Assembly: GCA_934045905.1 (NCBI GenBank) | Contig: CAKOGZ010000157.1 | Coordinates: forward strand, 1 to 64,000 | DNA from: Leuctra nigra | Lineage: Eukaryota; Arthropoda; Insecta; Plecoptera; Leuctridae | Length of the DNA stretch: 64,000 nucleotides | Direction: 5' to 3' | Shown: one piece after another, positions 36,230-49,600 of the stretch | Layout of the letters: each line of letters opens with the position of its first letter | Numbering within the stretch: the stretch's first letter is position 1 | Notes under the pieces: model-generated | Told to the model about the DNA's origin: nothing | Database searches by the model: none | Seen by the model: the letters and a program-made list of their open reading frames with translations, nothing else | Made by a program: the position numbers and the translations under genes

Positions 36230-37835
36230 AAGCCTCTCACCATCTACTATATAGGGTAACGTTGTCAACTCTCTTAGAGTAATAGATTCGTCACAAAGTA
36301 GGAAACAAATAAAAAAAAATATCAATATGAGCTACTTCTAAAGTGGCACCCCCCTATTTTTATCGAATTTTCTTGAAGCCTACACAACGTTATGCCGAGA
36401 AATGAAATAAAACACTTTTCGAAAATAATAGGCTTAACATTAACATGTAAAAATAAATCTCCCCTCTGCCTCCTGGAGTCGCCCGACGTTGCCCGGTCAG
36501 ATAATTTTATAATAAAGTTAGGTTAGGGTAGGTTAGCGTAGCTGAAACTTAACAAGCTTTAACCTACAGTGACAAAAAATTGATGAAAACCTATCAGGAT
36601 TGTGCCCTTCTGCTTCTGAAGGACATAAACTAAGAAATGCGGCGTATCGGAGCGTCTGACAGAAAAAACTGTTTCTGCACTTTTTAAGCCTCTCTCCATC
36701 ATCTATATGGTGTATCATTTTCAGCTCTCTAAGAGTAATAGATTCGTCACAAAGTAGGAAACAAACAAAACTTTTTCAATATGACCTACTTCTAAAGTGG
36801 CACCCCCCTGTTTTTATCGAATTTTCTTGATGCCTACACAACGTTATGCCGAGAAATGTAATAAAACACTTTTCGAAAAAAAATAGGCTTATAAATAAAA
36901 TTATAAAAAAGAACCCCACTCTGCCCCCTTGGAGTCGCCCGACGCTGCCCTGTCAGATTATTATATAATAAAGTTAGGTTAATACAGGTTAGCGAAGCGA
37001 GCGTAGCTGACTCATCACAAGCTTTAACCTCCATTGACTAAAAAATGGATGAAAACCTAGGAAATGAGGAAAATCTAAGGAACATTGTTAATTGTTACAT
37101 TGTTACCTTTGTAGGCTAACCTACATTGTTGGTCAATATACATTGACAAAAAAATGGATGAAAATCTATCGGGGGTCGACCCATCAGCTTCTGAATAACA
37201 TGAACAGTTAATTCCGGCGAATCGGAGAGTCTGACATAAAAAAGTGTTTCTGCACTTTTTAAGCCTCTCACCATCTACTTTATAGGGTAACGTTGTCAAC
37301 TCTCTTAGAGTAATAGATTCGTCACAAAGTAGGAAACAAATAAAAAAATATCAATATGAGCTACTTCTAAAGTGGCACCCCCCTATTTTTATCGAATTTT
37401 CTTGAAGCCTACACAACGTTATGCCGAGAAATGAAATAAAACGTTTTTCGAAAAAAAATAGGCTTATAAATATAATTATAAAAAAGAACCCCACTCTGCC
37501 CCCTTGGAGTCGCCCGACGCTGCCCTGTCAGATTATTATATAATAAAGTTAGGTTAATACAGGTTAGCGAAGCGAGCGTAGCTGACTCATCACAAGCTTT
37601 AACCTCCATTGACTAAAAAATGGATGAAAACCTAGGAAATGAGGAAAATCTAAGGAACATTGTTAATTGTTACATTGTTACCTTTGTAGGCTAACCTACA
37701 TTGTTGGTCAATATACATTGACAAAAAAATGGATGAAAATCTATCGGGGGTCGACCCATCAGCTTCTGAATAACATGAACAGTTAATTCTGGCGAATCGG
37801 AGAGTCTGACATAAAAAAGTGTTTCTACACTTTTT
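36230..37835. repeat. Block 12: alpha0-betaH-gamma trimer
   Basis: Units 66-68 start at 36230, 36686 and 37261. The alpha is the only one with no nonamer. It also has GCTGAAACTT in place of GCTGACCCTT, ACTGTTTCTGC in its hairpin, and a nine-A run shared with the alpha at 39449. Confidence 0.94.
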
Positions 37836-39448
37836 AAGCCTCTCACCATCTACTATATAGGGTAACGTTGTCAACTCTCTTAGAGTAATAGATTCGTCAC
37901 AAAGTAGGAAACAAATAAAAAAATATCAATATGAGCTACTTCTAAAGTGGCACCCCCCTATTTTTATCGAATTTTCTTGAAGCCTACACAACGTTATGCC
38001 GAGAAATGAAATAAAACACTTTTCGAAAATAATAGGCTTAACATTAACATGTAAAAAAAAATCTCCCCTCTGCCTCCTGGAGTCGCCCGACGTTGCCCGG
38101 TCAGATAATTTTATAATAAAGTTAGGTTAGGGTAGGTTAGCGAAGCGAGCGTAGCTGACCCTTAACAAGCTTTAACCTACAGTGACAAAAAATTGATGAA
38201 AACCTATCAGGATTGTGCCCTTCTGCTTCTGAAGGACATAAACTAAGAAATGCGGCGTATCGGAGCGTCTGACAGAAAAAAGTGTTTCTGCACTTTTTAA
38301 GCCTCTCTCCATCATCTATTTGGTGTATCATTTTCAGCTCTCTAAGAGTAATAGATTCGTCACAAAGTAGGAAACAAACAAAACTTTTTCAATATGACCT
38401 ACTTCTAAAGTGGCACCCCCCCGTTTTTATCGAATTTTCTTGATGCCTACACAACGTTTTGCCGAGAAATGTAATAAAACACTTTTCGCAAAAAAATAGG
38501 CTTATAAATAAAATTATAAAAAAGAACCCCACTCTGCCCCCTTGGAATCGCCCGACGCTGCCCTGTCAGATTATTATATAATAAAGTTAGGTTAATACAG
38601 GTTAGCGAAGCGAGCGTAGCTGACTAATCACAAGCTTTAACCTCCATTGACTAAAAAATGGATGAAAACCTAGGAAATAAGGAAAATCTAAGGAACATTG
38701 TTAATTGTTACATTGTTACCTTTGTAGGCTAACCTACATTGTTGGTCAATATACATTGACAAAAAAATGGATGAAAATCTATCGGGGGTCGACCCATCAG
38801 CTTCTGAATAACATGAACAGTTAATTCCGGCGAATCGGAGAGTCTGACATAAAAAAGTGTTTCTGCACTTTTTAAGCCTCTCACCATCTACTTTATAGGG
38901 TAACGTTGTCAACTCTCTTAGAGTAATAGATTCGTCACAAAGTAGGAAACAAATAAAAAAATATCAATATGAGCTACTTCTAAAGTGGCACCCCCCTATT
39001 TTTATCGAATTTTCTTGAAGCCTACACAACGTTATGCCGAGAAATGAAATAAAACGTTTTTCGAAAAAAAATAGGCTTATAAATATAATTATAAAAAAGA
39101 ACCCCACTCTGCCCCCTTGGAGTCGCCCGACGCTGCCCTGTCAGATTATTATATAATAAAGTTAGGTTAATACAGGTTAGCGAAGCGAGCGTAGCTGACT
39201 CATCACAAGCTTTAACCTCCATTGACTAAAAAATGGATGAAAACCTAGGAAATGAGGAAAATCTAAGGAACATTGTTAATTGTTACATTGTTACCTTTGT
39301 AGGCTAACCTACATTGTTGGTCAATATACATTGACAAAAAAATGGATGAAAATCTATCGGGGGTCGACCCATCAGCTTCTGAATAACATGAACAGTTAAT
39401 TCTGGCGAATCGGAGAGTCTGACATAAAAAAGTGTTTCTACACTTTTT
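37836..39448. repeat. Block 13: alpha1-betaQ-gamma trimer
   Basis: Units 69-71 start at 37836, 38299 and 38874. The beta-gamma pair repeats that at 35080-36229 at 3219 bp. The beta has CACCCCCCCG and GAAATAAGG private changes. Confidence 0.93.
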
Positions 39449-41080
39449 AAGCCTCTCACCATCTACTATATAGGGTAACGTTGTCAACTCTCTTAGAGTA
39501 ATAGATTCGTCACAAAGTAGGAAACAAATAAAAAAAAATATCAATATGAGCTACTTCTAAAGTGGCACCCCCCTATTTTTATCGAATTTTCTTGAAGCCT
39601 ACACAACGTTATGCCGAGAAATGAAATAAAACACTTTTCGAAAATAATAGGCTTAACATTAACATGTAAAAATAAATCTCCCCTCTGCCTCCTGGAGTCG
39701 CCCGACGTTGCCCGGTCAGATAATTTTATAATAAAGTTAGGTTAGGGTAGGTTAGCGAAGCGAGCGAAGCGAGCGAAGCGAGCGTAGCTGACCCTTAACA
39801 AGCTTTAACCTACAGTGACAAAAAATTGATGAAAACCTATCAGGATTGTGCCCTTCTGCTTCTGAAGGACATAAACTAAGAAATGCGGCGTATCGGAGCG
39901 TCTGACAGAAAAAACTGTTTCTGCACTTTTTAAGCCTCTCTCCATCATCTATATGGTGTATCATTTTCAGCTCTCTAAGAGTAATAGATTCGTCACAAAG
40001 TAGGAAACAAACAAAACTTTTTCAATATGACCTACTTCTAAAGTGGCACCCCCCTGTTTTTATCGAATTTTCTTGATGCCTACACAACGTTATGCCAGAA
40101 ATGTAATAAAACACTTTTCGAAAAAAAATAGGCTTATAAATAAAATTATAAAAAAGAACCCCACTCTGCCCCCTTGGAGTCGCCCGACGCTGCCCTGTCA
40201 GATTATTATATAATAAAGTTAGGTTAATACAGGTTAGCGAAGCGAGCGTAGCTGACTCATCACAAGCTTTAACCTCCATTGACTAAAAAATGGATGAAAA
40301 CCTAGGAAATGAGGAAAATCTAAGGAACATTGTTAATTGTTACATTGTTACCTTTGTAGGCTAACCTACATTGTTGGTCAATATACATTGACAAAAAAAT
40401 GGATGAAAATCTATCGGGGGTCGACCCATCAGCTTCTGAATAACATGAACAGTTAATTCCGGCGAATCGGAGAGTCTGACATAAAAAAGTGTTTCTGCAC
40501 TTTTTAAGCCTCTCACCATCTACTTTATAGGGTAACGTTGTCAACTCTCTTAGAGTAATAGATTCGTCACAAAGTAGGAAACAAATAAAAAAATATCAAT
40601 ATGAGCTACTTCTAAAGTGGCACCCCCTTATTTTTATCGAATTTTCTTGAAGCCTACACAACGTTATGCCGAGAAATGAAATAAAACGTTTTTCGAAAAA
40701 AAATAGGCTTATAAATATAATTATAAAAAAGAACCCCACTCTGCCCCCTTGGAGTCGCCCGACGCTGCCCTGTCAGATTATTATATAATAAAGTTAGGTT
40801 AATACAGGTTAGCGAAGCGAGCGTAGCTGACTCATCACAAGCTTTAACCTCCATTGACTAAAAAATGGATGAAAACCTAGGAAATGAGGAAAATCTAAGG
40901 AACATTGTTAATTGTTACATTGTTACCTTTGTAGGCTAACCTACATTGTTGGTCAATATACATTGACAAAAAAATGGATGAAAATCTATCGGGGGTCGAC
41001 CCATCAGCTTCTGAATAACATGAACAGTTAATTCTGGCGAATCGGAGAGTCTGACATAAAAAAGTGTTTCTACACTTTTT
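39449..41080. repeat. Block 14: alpha3-betaH-gamma trimer
   Basis: Units 72-74 start at 39449, 39932 and 40506. The alpha repeats that at 36230 at 3219 bp (same long A run and ACTGTTTCTGC) but keeps three nonamers. The beta is 574 bp because one G is missing in ATGCCAGAAATG near 40096. Confidence 0.93.
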
Positions 41081-43858
41081 AAGCCTCTCACCATCTACTA
41101 TATAGGGTAACGTTGTCAACTCTCTTAGAGTAATAGATTCGTCACAAAGTAGGAAACAAATAAAAAAATATCAATATGAGCTACTTCTAAAGTGGCACCC
41201 CCCTATTTTTATCGAATTTTCTTGAAGCCTACACAACGTTATGCCGATAAATGAAATAAAACACTTTTCGAAAATAATAGGCTTAACATTAACATGTAAA
41301 AAAAAATCTCCCCTCTGCCTCCTGGAGTCGCCCGACGTTGCCCGGTCAGATAATTTTATAATAAAGTTAGGTTAGGGTAGGTTAGCGAAGCGAGCGAAGC
41401 GAGCGTAGCTGACCCTTAACAAGCTTTAACCTACAGTGACAAAAAATTGATGAAAACCTATCAGGATTGTGCCCTTCTGCTTCTGAAGGACATAAACTAA
41501 GAAATGCGGCGTATCGGAGCGTCTGACAGAAAAAAGTGTTTCTGCACTTTTTAAGCCTCTCTCCATCATCTATATGGTGTATCATTTTCAGCTCTCTAAG
41601 AGTAATAGATTCGTCACAAAGTAGGAAACAAACAAAACTTTTTCAATATGACCTACTTCTAAAGTGGCACCCCCCCTGTTTTTATCGAATTTTCTTGATG
41701 CCTACACAACGTTATGCCGAGAAATGTAATAAAACACTTTTCGAAAAAAATAGGCTTATAAATAAAATTATAAAAAAGAACCCCACTCTGCCCCCTTGGA
41801 GTCGCCCGACGCTGCCCTGTCAGATTATTATATAATAAAGTTAGGTTAATACAGGTTAGCGAAGCGAGCGTAGTTGACTCATCACAAGTTTTAACCTCCA
41901 TTGACTAAAAAATGGATGAAAACCTAGGAAATGAGGAAAATCTAAGGAACATTGTAAATTGTTACATTGTTACCTTTGTAGGCTAACCTACATTGTTGGT
42001 CAATATACATTGACAAAAAAATGGATGAAAACCTAGGAAATGATGAAAATCTAAGGAACATTGTTAATTGTGACATTGTTACCTTTGTAGGCTAACCTAC
42101 ATTGTTGGTCAATATACATTGACAAAAAAATGGATGAAAATCTATCGGGGGTGAACCCATCAGCTTCTGAATAACATGAACAGTTAATTCCGGCGAATCG
42201 GAGAGTCTGACATAAAAAAGTGTTTCTGCACTTTTTAAGCCTCTCACCATCTACTATATAGGGTAACGTTGTCAACTCTCTTAGAGTAATAGATTCGTCA
42301 CAAAGTAGGAAACAAATAAAAAAATATCAATATGAGCTACTTCTAAAGTGGCACCCCCCTATTTTTATCGAATTTTCTTGAAGCCTACACAACGTTATGC
42401 CGAGAAATGAAATAAAACACTTTTCGAAAATAATAGGCTTAACATTAACATGTAAAAAAAAATCTCCCCTCTGCCTCCTGGAGTCGCCCGACGTTGCCCG
42501 GTCAGATAATTTTATAATGAAGTTAGGTTAGGGTAGGTTAGCGAAGCGAGCGAAGCGAGCGTAGCTGACCCTTAACAAGCTTTAACCTACAGTGACAAAA
42601 AATTGATGAAAACCTATCAGGATTGTGCCCTTCTGCTTCTGAAGGACATAAACTAAGAAATGCGGCGTATCGGAGCGTCTGACAGAAAAAACTGTTTCTG
42701 CACTTTTTAAGCCTCTCTCCATCATCTATTTGGTGTATCATTTTCAGCTCTCTAAGAGTAATAGATTCGTCACAAAGTAGGAAACAAACAAAACTTTTTC
42801 AATATGACCTACTTCTAAAGTGGCACCCCCCTGTTTTTATCGAATTTTCTTGATGCCTACACAACGTTTTGCCGAGAAATGTAATAAAACACTTTTCGCA
42901 AAAAAATAGGCTTATAAATAAAATTATTAAAAAGAACCCCACTCTGCCCCCTTGGAGTCGCCCGACGCTGCCCTGTCAGATTATTATATAATAAAGTTAG
43001 GTTAATACAGGTTAGCGAAGCGAGCGTAGCTGACTCATCACAAGCTTTAACCTCCATTGACTAAAAAATGGATGAAAACCTAGGAAATGAGGAAAATCTA
43101 AGGAACATTGTTAATTGTTACATTGTTACCTTTGTAGGCTAACCTACATTGTTGGTCAATATACATTGACAAAAAAATGGATGAAAATCTATCGGGGGTC
43201 GACCCATCAGCTTCTGAATAACATGAACAGTTAATTCCGGCGAATCAGAGAGTCTGACATAAAAAAGTGTTTCTGCACTTTTTAAGCCTCTCACCATCTA
43301 CTTTATAGGGTAACGTTGTCAACTCTCTTAGAGTAATAGATTCGTCACAAAGTAGGAAACAAATAAAAAAATATCAATATGAGCTACTTCTAAAGTGGCA
43401 CCCCCCTATTTTTATCGAATTTTCTTGAAGCCTACACAACGTTATGCCGAGAAATGAAATAAAACACTTTTCGAAAAAAAATAGGCTTATAAATATAATT
43501 ATAAAAAAGAACCCCACTCTGCCCCCTTGGAGTCGCCCGACGCTGCCCTGTCAGATTATTATATAATAAAGTTAGGTTAATACAGGTTAGCGAAGCGAGC
43601 GTAGCTGACTCATCACAAGCTTTAACCTCCATTGACTAAAAAATGGATGAAAACCTAGGAAATGAGGAAAATCTAAGGAACATTGTTAATTGTTACATTG
43701 TTACCTTTGTAGGCTAACCTACATTGTTGGTCAATATACATTGACAAAAAAATGGATGAAAATCTATCGGGGGTCGACCCATCAGCTTCTGAATAACATG
43801 AACAGTTAATTCTGGCGAATCGGAGAGTCTGACATAAAAAAGTGTTTCTACACTTTTT
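41081..43858. repeat. Block 15: alpha2-beta'-alpha2-betaQ-gamma pentamer
   Basis: Units 75-79 start at 41081, 41553, 42237, 42709 and 43284. The beta-prime has an extra C and one A fewer. The alpha at 42237 has TATAATGAAG and ACTGTTTCTGC. The beta has AATTATTAAAAAG and AATCAGAGAG. The gamma has the CACTTTTCG form. Confidence 0.93.
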
Positions 43859-46635
43859 AAGCCTCTCACCATCTTCTATATAGGGTAACGTTGTCAACTC
43901 TCTTAGAGTAATAGATTCGTCACAAAGTAGGAAACAAATAAAAAAATATCAATATGAGCTACTTCTAAAGTGGCACCCCCCTATTTTTATCGAATTTTCT
44001 TGAAGCCTACACAACGTTATGCCGAGAAATGAAATAAAACACTTTTCGAAAATAATAGGCTTAACATTAACATGTAAAAAAAAATCTCCCCTCTGCCTCC
44101 TGGAGTCGCCCGACGTTGCCCGGTCAGATAATTTTATAATAAAGTTAGGTTAGGGTAGGTTAGCGAAGCGAGCGAAGCGAGCGTAGCTGACTCTTAACAA
44201 GCTTTAACCTACAGTGACAAAAAATTGATGAAAACCTATCAGGATTGTGCCCTTCTGCTTCTGAAGGACATAAACTAAGAAATGCGGCGTATCGGAGCGT
44301 CTGACAGAAAAAAGTGTTTCTGCACTTTTTAAGCCTCTCTCCATCATCTATATGGTGTATCATTTTCAGCTCTCTAAGAGTAATAGATTCGTCACAAAGT
44401 AGGAAACAAACAAAACTTTTTCAATATGACCTACTTCTAAAGTGGCACCCCCCTGTTTTTATCGAATTTTCTTGATGCCTACACAACGTTATGCCGAGAA
44501 ATGTAATAAAACACTTTTCGAAAAAAAATAGGCTTATAAATAAAATTATAAAAAAGAACCCCACTCTGCCCCCTTGGAGTCGCCCGACGCTGCCCTGTCA
44601 GATTATTATATAATAAAGTTAGGTTAATACAGGTTAGCGAAGCGAGCGTAGTTGACTCATCACAAGCTTTAACCTCCATTGACTAAAAAATGGATGAAAA
44701 CCTAGGAAATGAGGAAAATCTAAGGAACATTGTAAATTGTTACATTGTTACCTTTGTAGGCTAACCTACATTGTTGGTCAATATACATTGACAAAAAAAT
44801 GGATGAAAACCTAGGAAATGATGAAAATCTAAGGAACATTGTTAATTGTGACATTGTTACCTTTGTAGGCTAACCTACATTGTTGGTCAATATACATTGA
44901 CAAAAAAATGGATGAAAATCTATCGGGGGTGAACCCATCAGCTTCTGAATAACATGAACAGTTAATTCCGGCGAATCGGAGAGTCTGACATAAAAAAGTG
45001 TTTCTGCACTTTTTAAGCCTCTCACCATCTACTATATAGGGTAACGTTGTCAACTCTCTTAGAGTAATAGATTCGTCACAAAGTAGGAAACAAATAAAAA
45101 AATATCAATATGAGCTACTTCTAAAGTGGCACCCCCCTATTTTTATCGAATTTTCTTGAAGCCTACACAACGTTATGCCGAGAAATGAAATAAAACACTT
45201 TTCGAAAATAATAGGCTTAACATTAACATGTAAAAAAAAATCTCCCCTCTGCCTCCTGGAGTCGCCCGACGTTGCCCGGTCAGATAATTTTATAATGAAG
45301 TTAGGTTAGGGTAGGTTAGCGAAGCGAGCGAAGCGAGCGTAGCTGACCCTTAACAAGCTTTAACCTACAGTGACAAAAAATTGATGAAAACCTATCAGGA
45401 TTGTGCCCTTCTGCTTCTGAAGGACATAAACTAAGAAATGCGGCGTATCGGAGCGTCTGACAGAAAAAGTGTTTCTGCACTTTTTAAGCCTCTCTCCATC
45501 ATCTATTTGGTGTATCATTTTCAGCTCTCTAAGAGTAATAGATTCGTCACAAAGTAGGAAACAAACAAAACTTTTTCAATATGACCTACTTCTAAAGTGG
45601 CACCCCCCTGTTTTTATCAAATTTTCTTGATGCCTACACAACGTTTTGCCGAGAAATGTAATAAAACACTTTTCGCAAAAAAATAGGCTTATAAATAAAA
45701 TTATTAAAAAGAACCCCACTCTGCCCCCTTGGAGTCGCCCGACGCTGCCCTGTCAGATTATTATATAATAAAGTTAGGTTAATACAGGTTAGCGAAGCGA
45801 GCGTAGCTGACTCATCACAAGCTTTAACCTCCATTGACTAAAAAATGGATGAAAACCTAGGAAATGAGGAAAATCTAAGGAACATTGTTAATTGTTACAT
45901 TGTTACCTTTGTAGGCTAACCTACATTGTTGGTCAATATACATTGACAAAAAAATGGATGAAAATCTATCGGGGGTCGACCCATCAGCTTCTGAATAACA
46001 TGAACAGTTAATTCCGGCGAATCGGAGAGTCTGACATAAAAAAGTGTTTCTGCACTTTTTAAGCCTCTCACCATCTACTTTATAGGGTAACGTTGTCAAC
46101 TCTCTTAGAGTAATAGATTCGTCACAAAGTAGGAAACAAATAAAAAAATATCAATATGAGCTACTTCTAAAGTGGCACCCCCCTATTTTTATCGAATTTT
46201 CTTGAAGCCTACACAACGTTATGCCGAGAAATGAAATAAAACACTTTTCGAAAAAAAATAGGCTTATAAATATAATTATAAAAAAGAACCCCACTCTGCC
46301 CCCTTGGAGTCGCCCGACGCTGCCCTGTCAGATTATTATATAATAAAGTTAGGTTAATACAGGTTAGCGAAGCGAGCGTAGCTGACTCATCACAAGCTTT
46401 AACCTCCATTGACTAAAAAATGGATGAAAACCTAGGAAATGAGGAAAATCTAAGGAACATTGTTAATTGTTACATTGTTACGTTTGTAGGCTAACCTACA
46501 TTGTTGGTCAATATACATTGACAAAAAAATGGATGAAAATCTATCGGGGGTCGACCCATCAGCTTCTGAATAACATGAACAGTTAATTCTGGCGAATCGG
46601 AGAGTCTGACATAAAAAAGTGTTTGTACACTTTTT
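43859..46635. repeat. Block 16: near-copy of block 15 at about 2777 bp
   Basis: Units 80-84 start at 43859, 44331, 45015, 45486 and 46061. It shares TATAATGAAG, AATTATTAAAAAG and the gamma CACTTTTCG form with block 15. The alpha at 45015 lacks one A (CAGAAAAAGTG), a deletion also seen at 51611 and 56028. Confidence 0.93.
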
Positions 46636-49600
46636 AAGCCTCTCACCATCTACTATATAGGGTAACGTTGTCAACTCTCTTAGAGTAATAGATTCGTCAC
46701 AAAGTAGGAAACAAATAAAAAAATATCAATATGAGCTACTTCTAAAGTGGCACCCCCCTATTTTTATCGAATTTTCTTGAAGCCTACACAACGTTATGCC
46801 GAGAAATGAAATAAAACACTTTTCGAAAATAATAGGCTTAACATTAACATGTAAAAAAAAATCTCCCCTCTGCCTCCTGGAGTCGCCCGACGTTGCCCGG
46901 TCAGATAATTTTATAATAAAGTTAGGTTAGGGTAGGTTAGCGAAGCGAGCGTAGCTGACCCTTAACAAGCTTTAACCTACAGTGACAAAAAATTGATGAA
47001 AACCTATCAGGATTGTACCCTTCTGCTTCTGAAGGACATAAACTAAGAAATGCGGCGTATCGGAGCGTCTGACAGAAAAAAGTGTTTTTGCACTTTTTAA
47101 GCCTCTCTCCATCATCTATATGGTGTATCATTTTCAGCTCTCTAAGAGTAATAGATTCGTCACAAAGTAGGAAACAAACAAAACTTTTTCAATATGACCT
47201 ACTTCGAAAGTGGCACCCCCCTGTTTTTATCGAATTTTCTTGATGCCTAAACAACGTTATGCCGAGAAATGTAATAAAACACTTTTCGCAAAAAAATAGG
47301 CTTATAAATAAAATTATAAAAAAGAACCCCACTCTGCCCCCTTGGAGTCGCCCGACGCTGCCCTGTCAGATTATTATGTAATAAAGTTAGGTTAATACAG
47401 CTTAGCGAAGCGAGCGTAGCTGACTCATCACAAGCTTTAACCTCCATTGACTAAAAAATGGATGAAAACCTAGGAAATGAAGAAAATCTAAGGAACATTG
47501 TTAATTGTTACATTGTTACCTTTGTAGGCTAACCTACATTGTTGGTCAATATACATTGACAAAAAAATGGATGAAAATCTATCGGGGGTCGACCCATCAG
47601 CTTCTGAATAACATGAACAGTTAATTCCGGCGAATCGGAGAGTATGACATAAAAAAGTGTTTCTGCACTTTTTAAGCCTCTCACCATCTACTATATAGGG
47701 TAACGTTGTCAACTCTCTTAGAGTAATAGATTCGTCACAAAGTAGGAAACAAATAAAAAAATATCATTATGAGCTACTTCTAAAGTAACACCCCCCTATT
47801 TTTATCGAATTTTCTTGAAGCCTACACAACGTTATGCCGAGAAATGAAATAAAACAGTTTTCGAAAAAAAATAGGCTTATAAATAAAATTATAAAAAAGA
47901 ACCCCACTCTGCCCCCTTTGAGTCGCCCGACGCTGCCCTGTCAGATTATTATATAATAAAGTTAGGTTAATACAGGTTAGCGAAGCGAGCGAAGCTGACT
48001 CATCACAAGCTTTAACCTCCATTGACTAAAAAATGGATGAAAACCTAGGAAATGAGGAAAATCTAAGGAACATTGTTAATTGTTACATTGTTACCTTTGT
48101 AGGCTAACCTACATTGTTGGTCAATATACATTGACAAAAAAATGGATGAAAATCTATCGGGGGTCGACCCATCAGCTTCTGAATAACATGAACAGTTAAT
48201 TCCGGCGAATCGGAGAGTCTGACATAAAAAAGTGTTTCTACACTTTTTAAGCCTCTCACCATCTACTATATAGGGTAACGTTGTCAACTCTCTTAGAGTA
48301 ATAGATTCGTCACAAAGTAGGAAACAAATAAAAAAATATCAATATGAGCTACTTCTAAAGTGGCACCCCCCTATTTTTATCGAATTTTCTTGAAGCCTAC
48401 ACAACGTTATGCCGAGAAATGAAATAAAACACTTTTCGAAAATAATAGGCTTAACATTAACATGTAAAAAAAAATCTCCCCTCTGCCTCCTGGAGTCGCC
48501 CGACGTTGCCCGGTCAGATAATTTTATAATAAAGTTAGGTTAGGGTAGGTTAGCGAAGCGAGCGAAGCGAGCGAAGCGAGCGTAGCTGACCCTTAACAAG
48601 CTTTAACCTACAGTGACAAAAAATTGATGAAAACCTATCAGGATTGTGCCCTTCTGCTTCTGAAGGACATAAACTAAGAAATGCGGCGTATCGGAGCGTC
48701 TGACAGAAAAAAGTGTTTTTGCACTTTTTAAGCCTCTCTCCATCATCTATATGGTGTATCATTTTCAGCTCTCTAAGAGTAATAGATTCGTCACAAAGTA
48801 GGAAACAAACAAAACTTTTTCAATATGACCTACTTCTAAAGTGGCACCCCCCTGTTTTTATCGAATTTTCTTGATGCCTACACAACGTTATGCCGAGAAA
48901 TGTAATAAAACACTTTTCGCAAAAAAATAGGCTTATAAATAAAATTATAAAAAAGAACCCCACTCTGCCCCCTTGGAGTCGCCCGACGCTGCCCTGTCAG
49001 ATTATTATATAATAAAGTTAGGTTAATACAGCTTAGCGAAGCGAGCGTAGCTGACTCATCACAAGCTTTAACCTCCATTGACTAAAAAATGGATGAAAAC
49101 CTAGGAAATGAAGAAAATCTAAGGAACATTGTTAATTGTTACATTGTTACCTTTGTAGGCTAGCCTACATTGTTGGTCAATATACATTGACAAAAAAATG
49201 GATGAAAATCTATCGGGGGTCGACCCATCAGCTTCTGAATAACATGAACAGTTAATTCCGGCGAATCGGAGAGTATGACATAAAAAAGTGTTTCTGCACT
49301 TTTTAAGCCTCTCACCATCTACTATATAGGGTAACGTTGTCAACTCTCTTAGAGTAATAGATTCGTCACAAAGTAGGAAACAAATAAAAAAATATCAATA
49401 TGAGCTACTTCTAAAGTAACACCCCCCTATTTTTATCGAATTTTCTTGAAGCCTACACAACGTTATGCCGAGAAATGAAATAAAACAGTTTTCGAAAAAA
49501 AATAGGCTTATAAATAAAATTATAAAAAAGAACCCCACTCTGCCCCCTTGGAGTCGCCCGACGCTGCCCTGTCAGATTATTATATAATAAAGTTAGGTTA

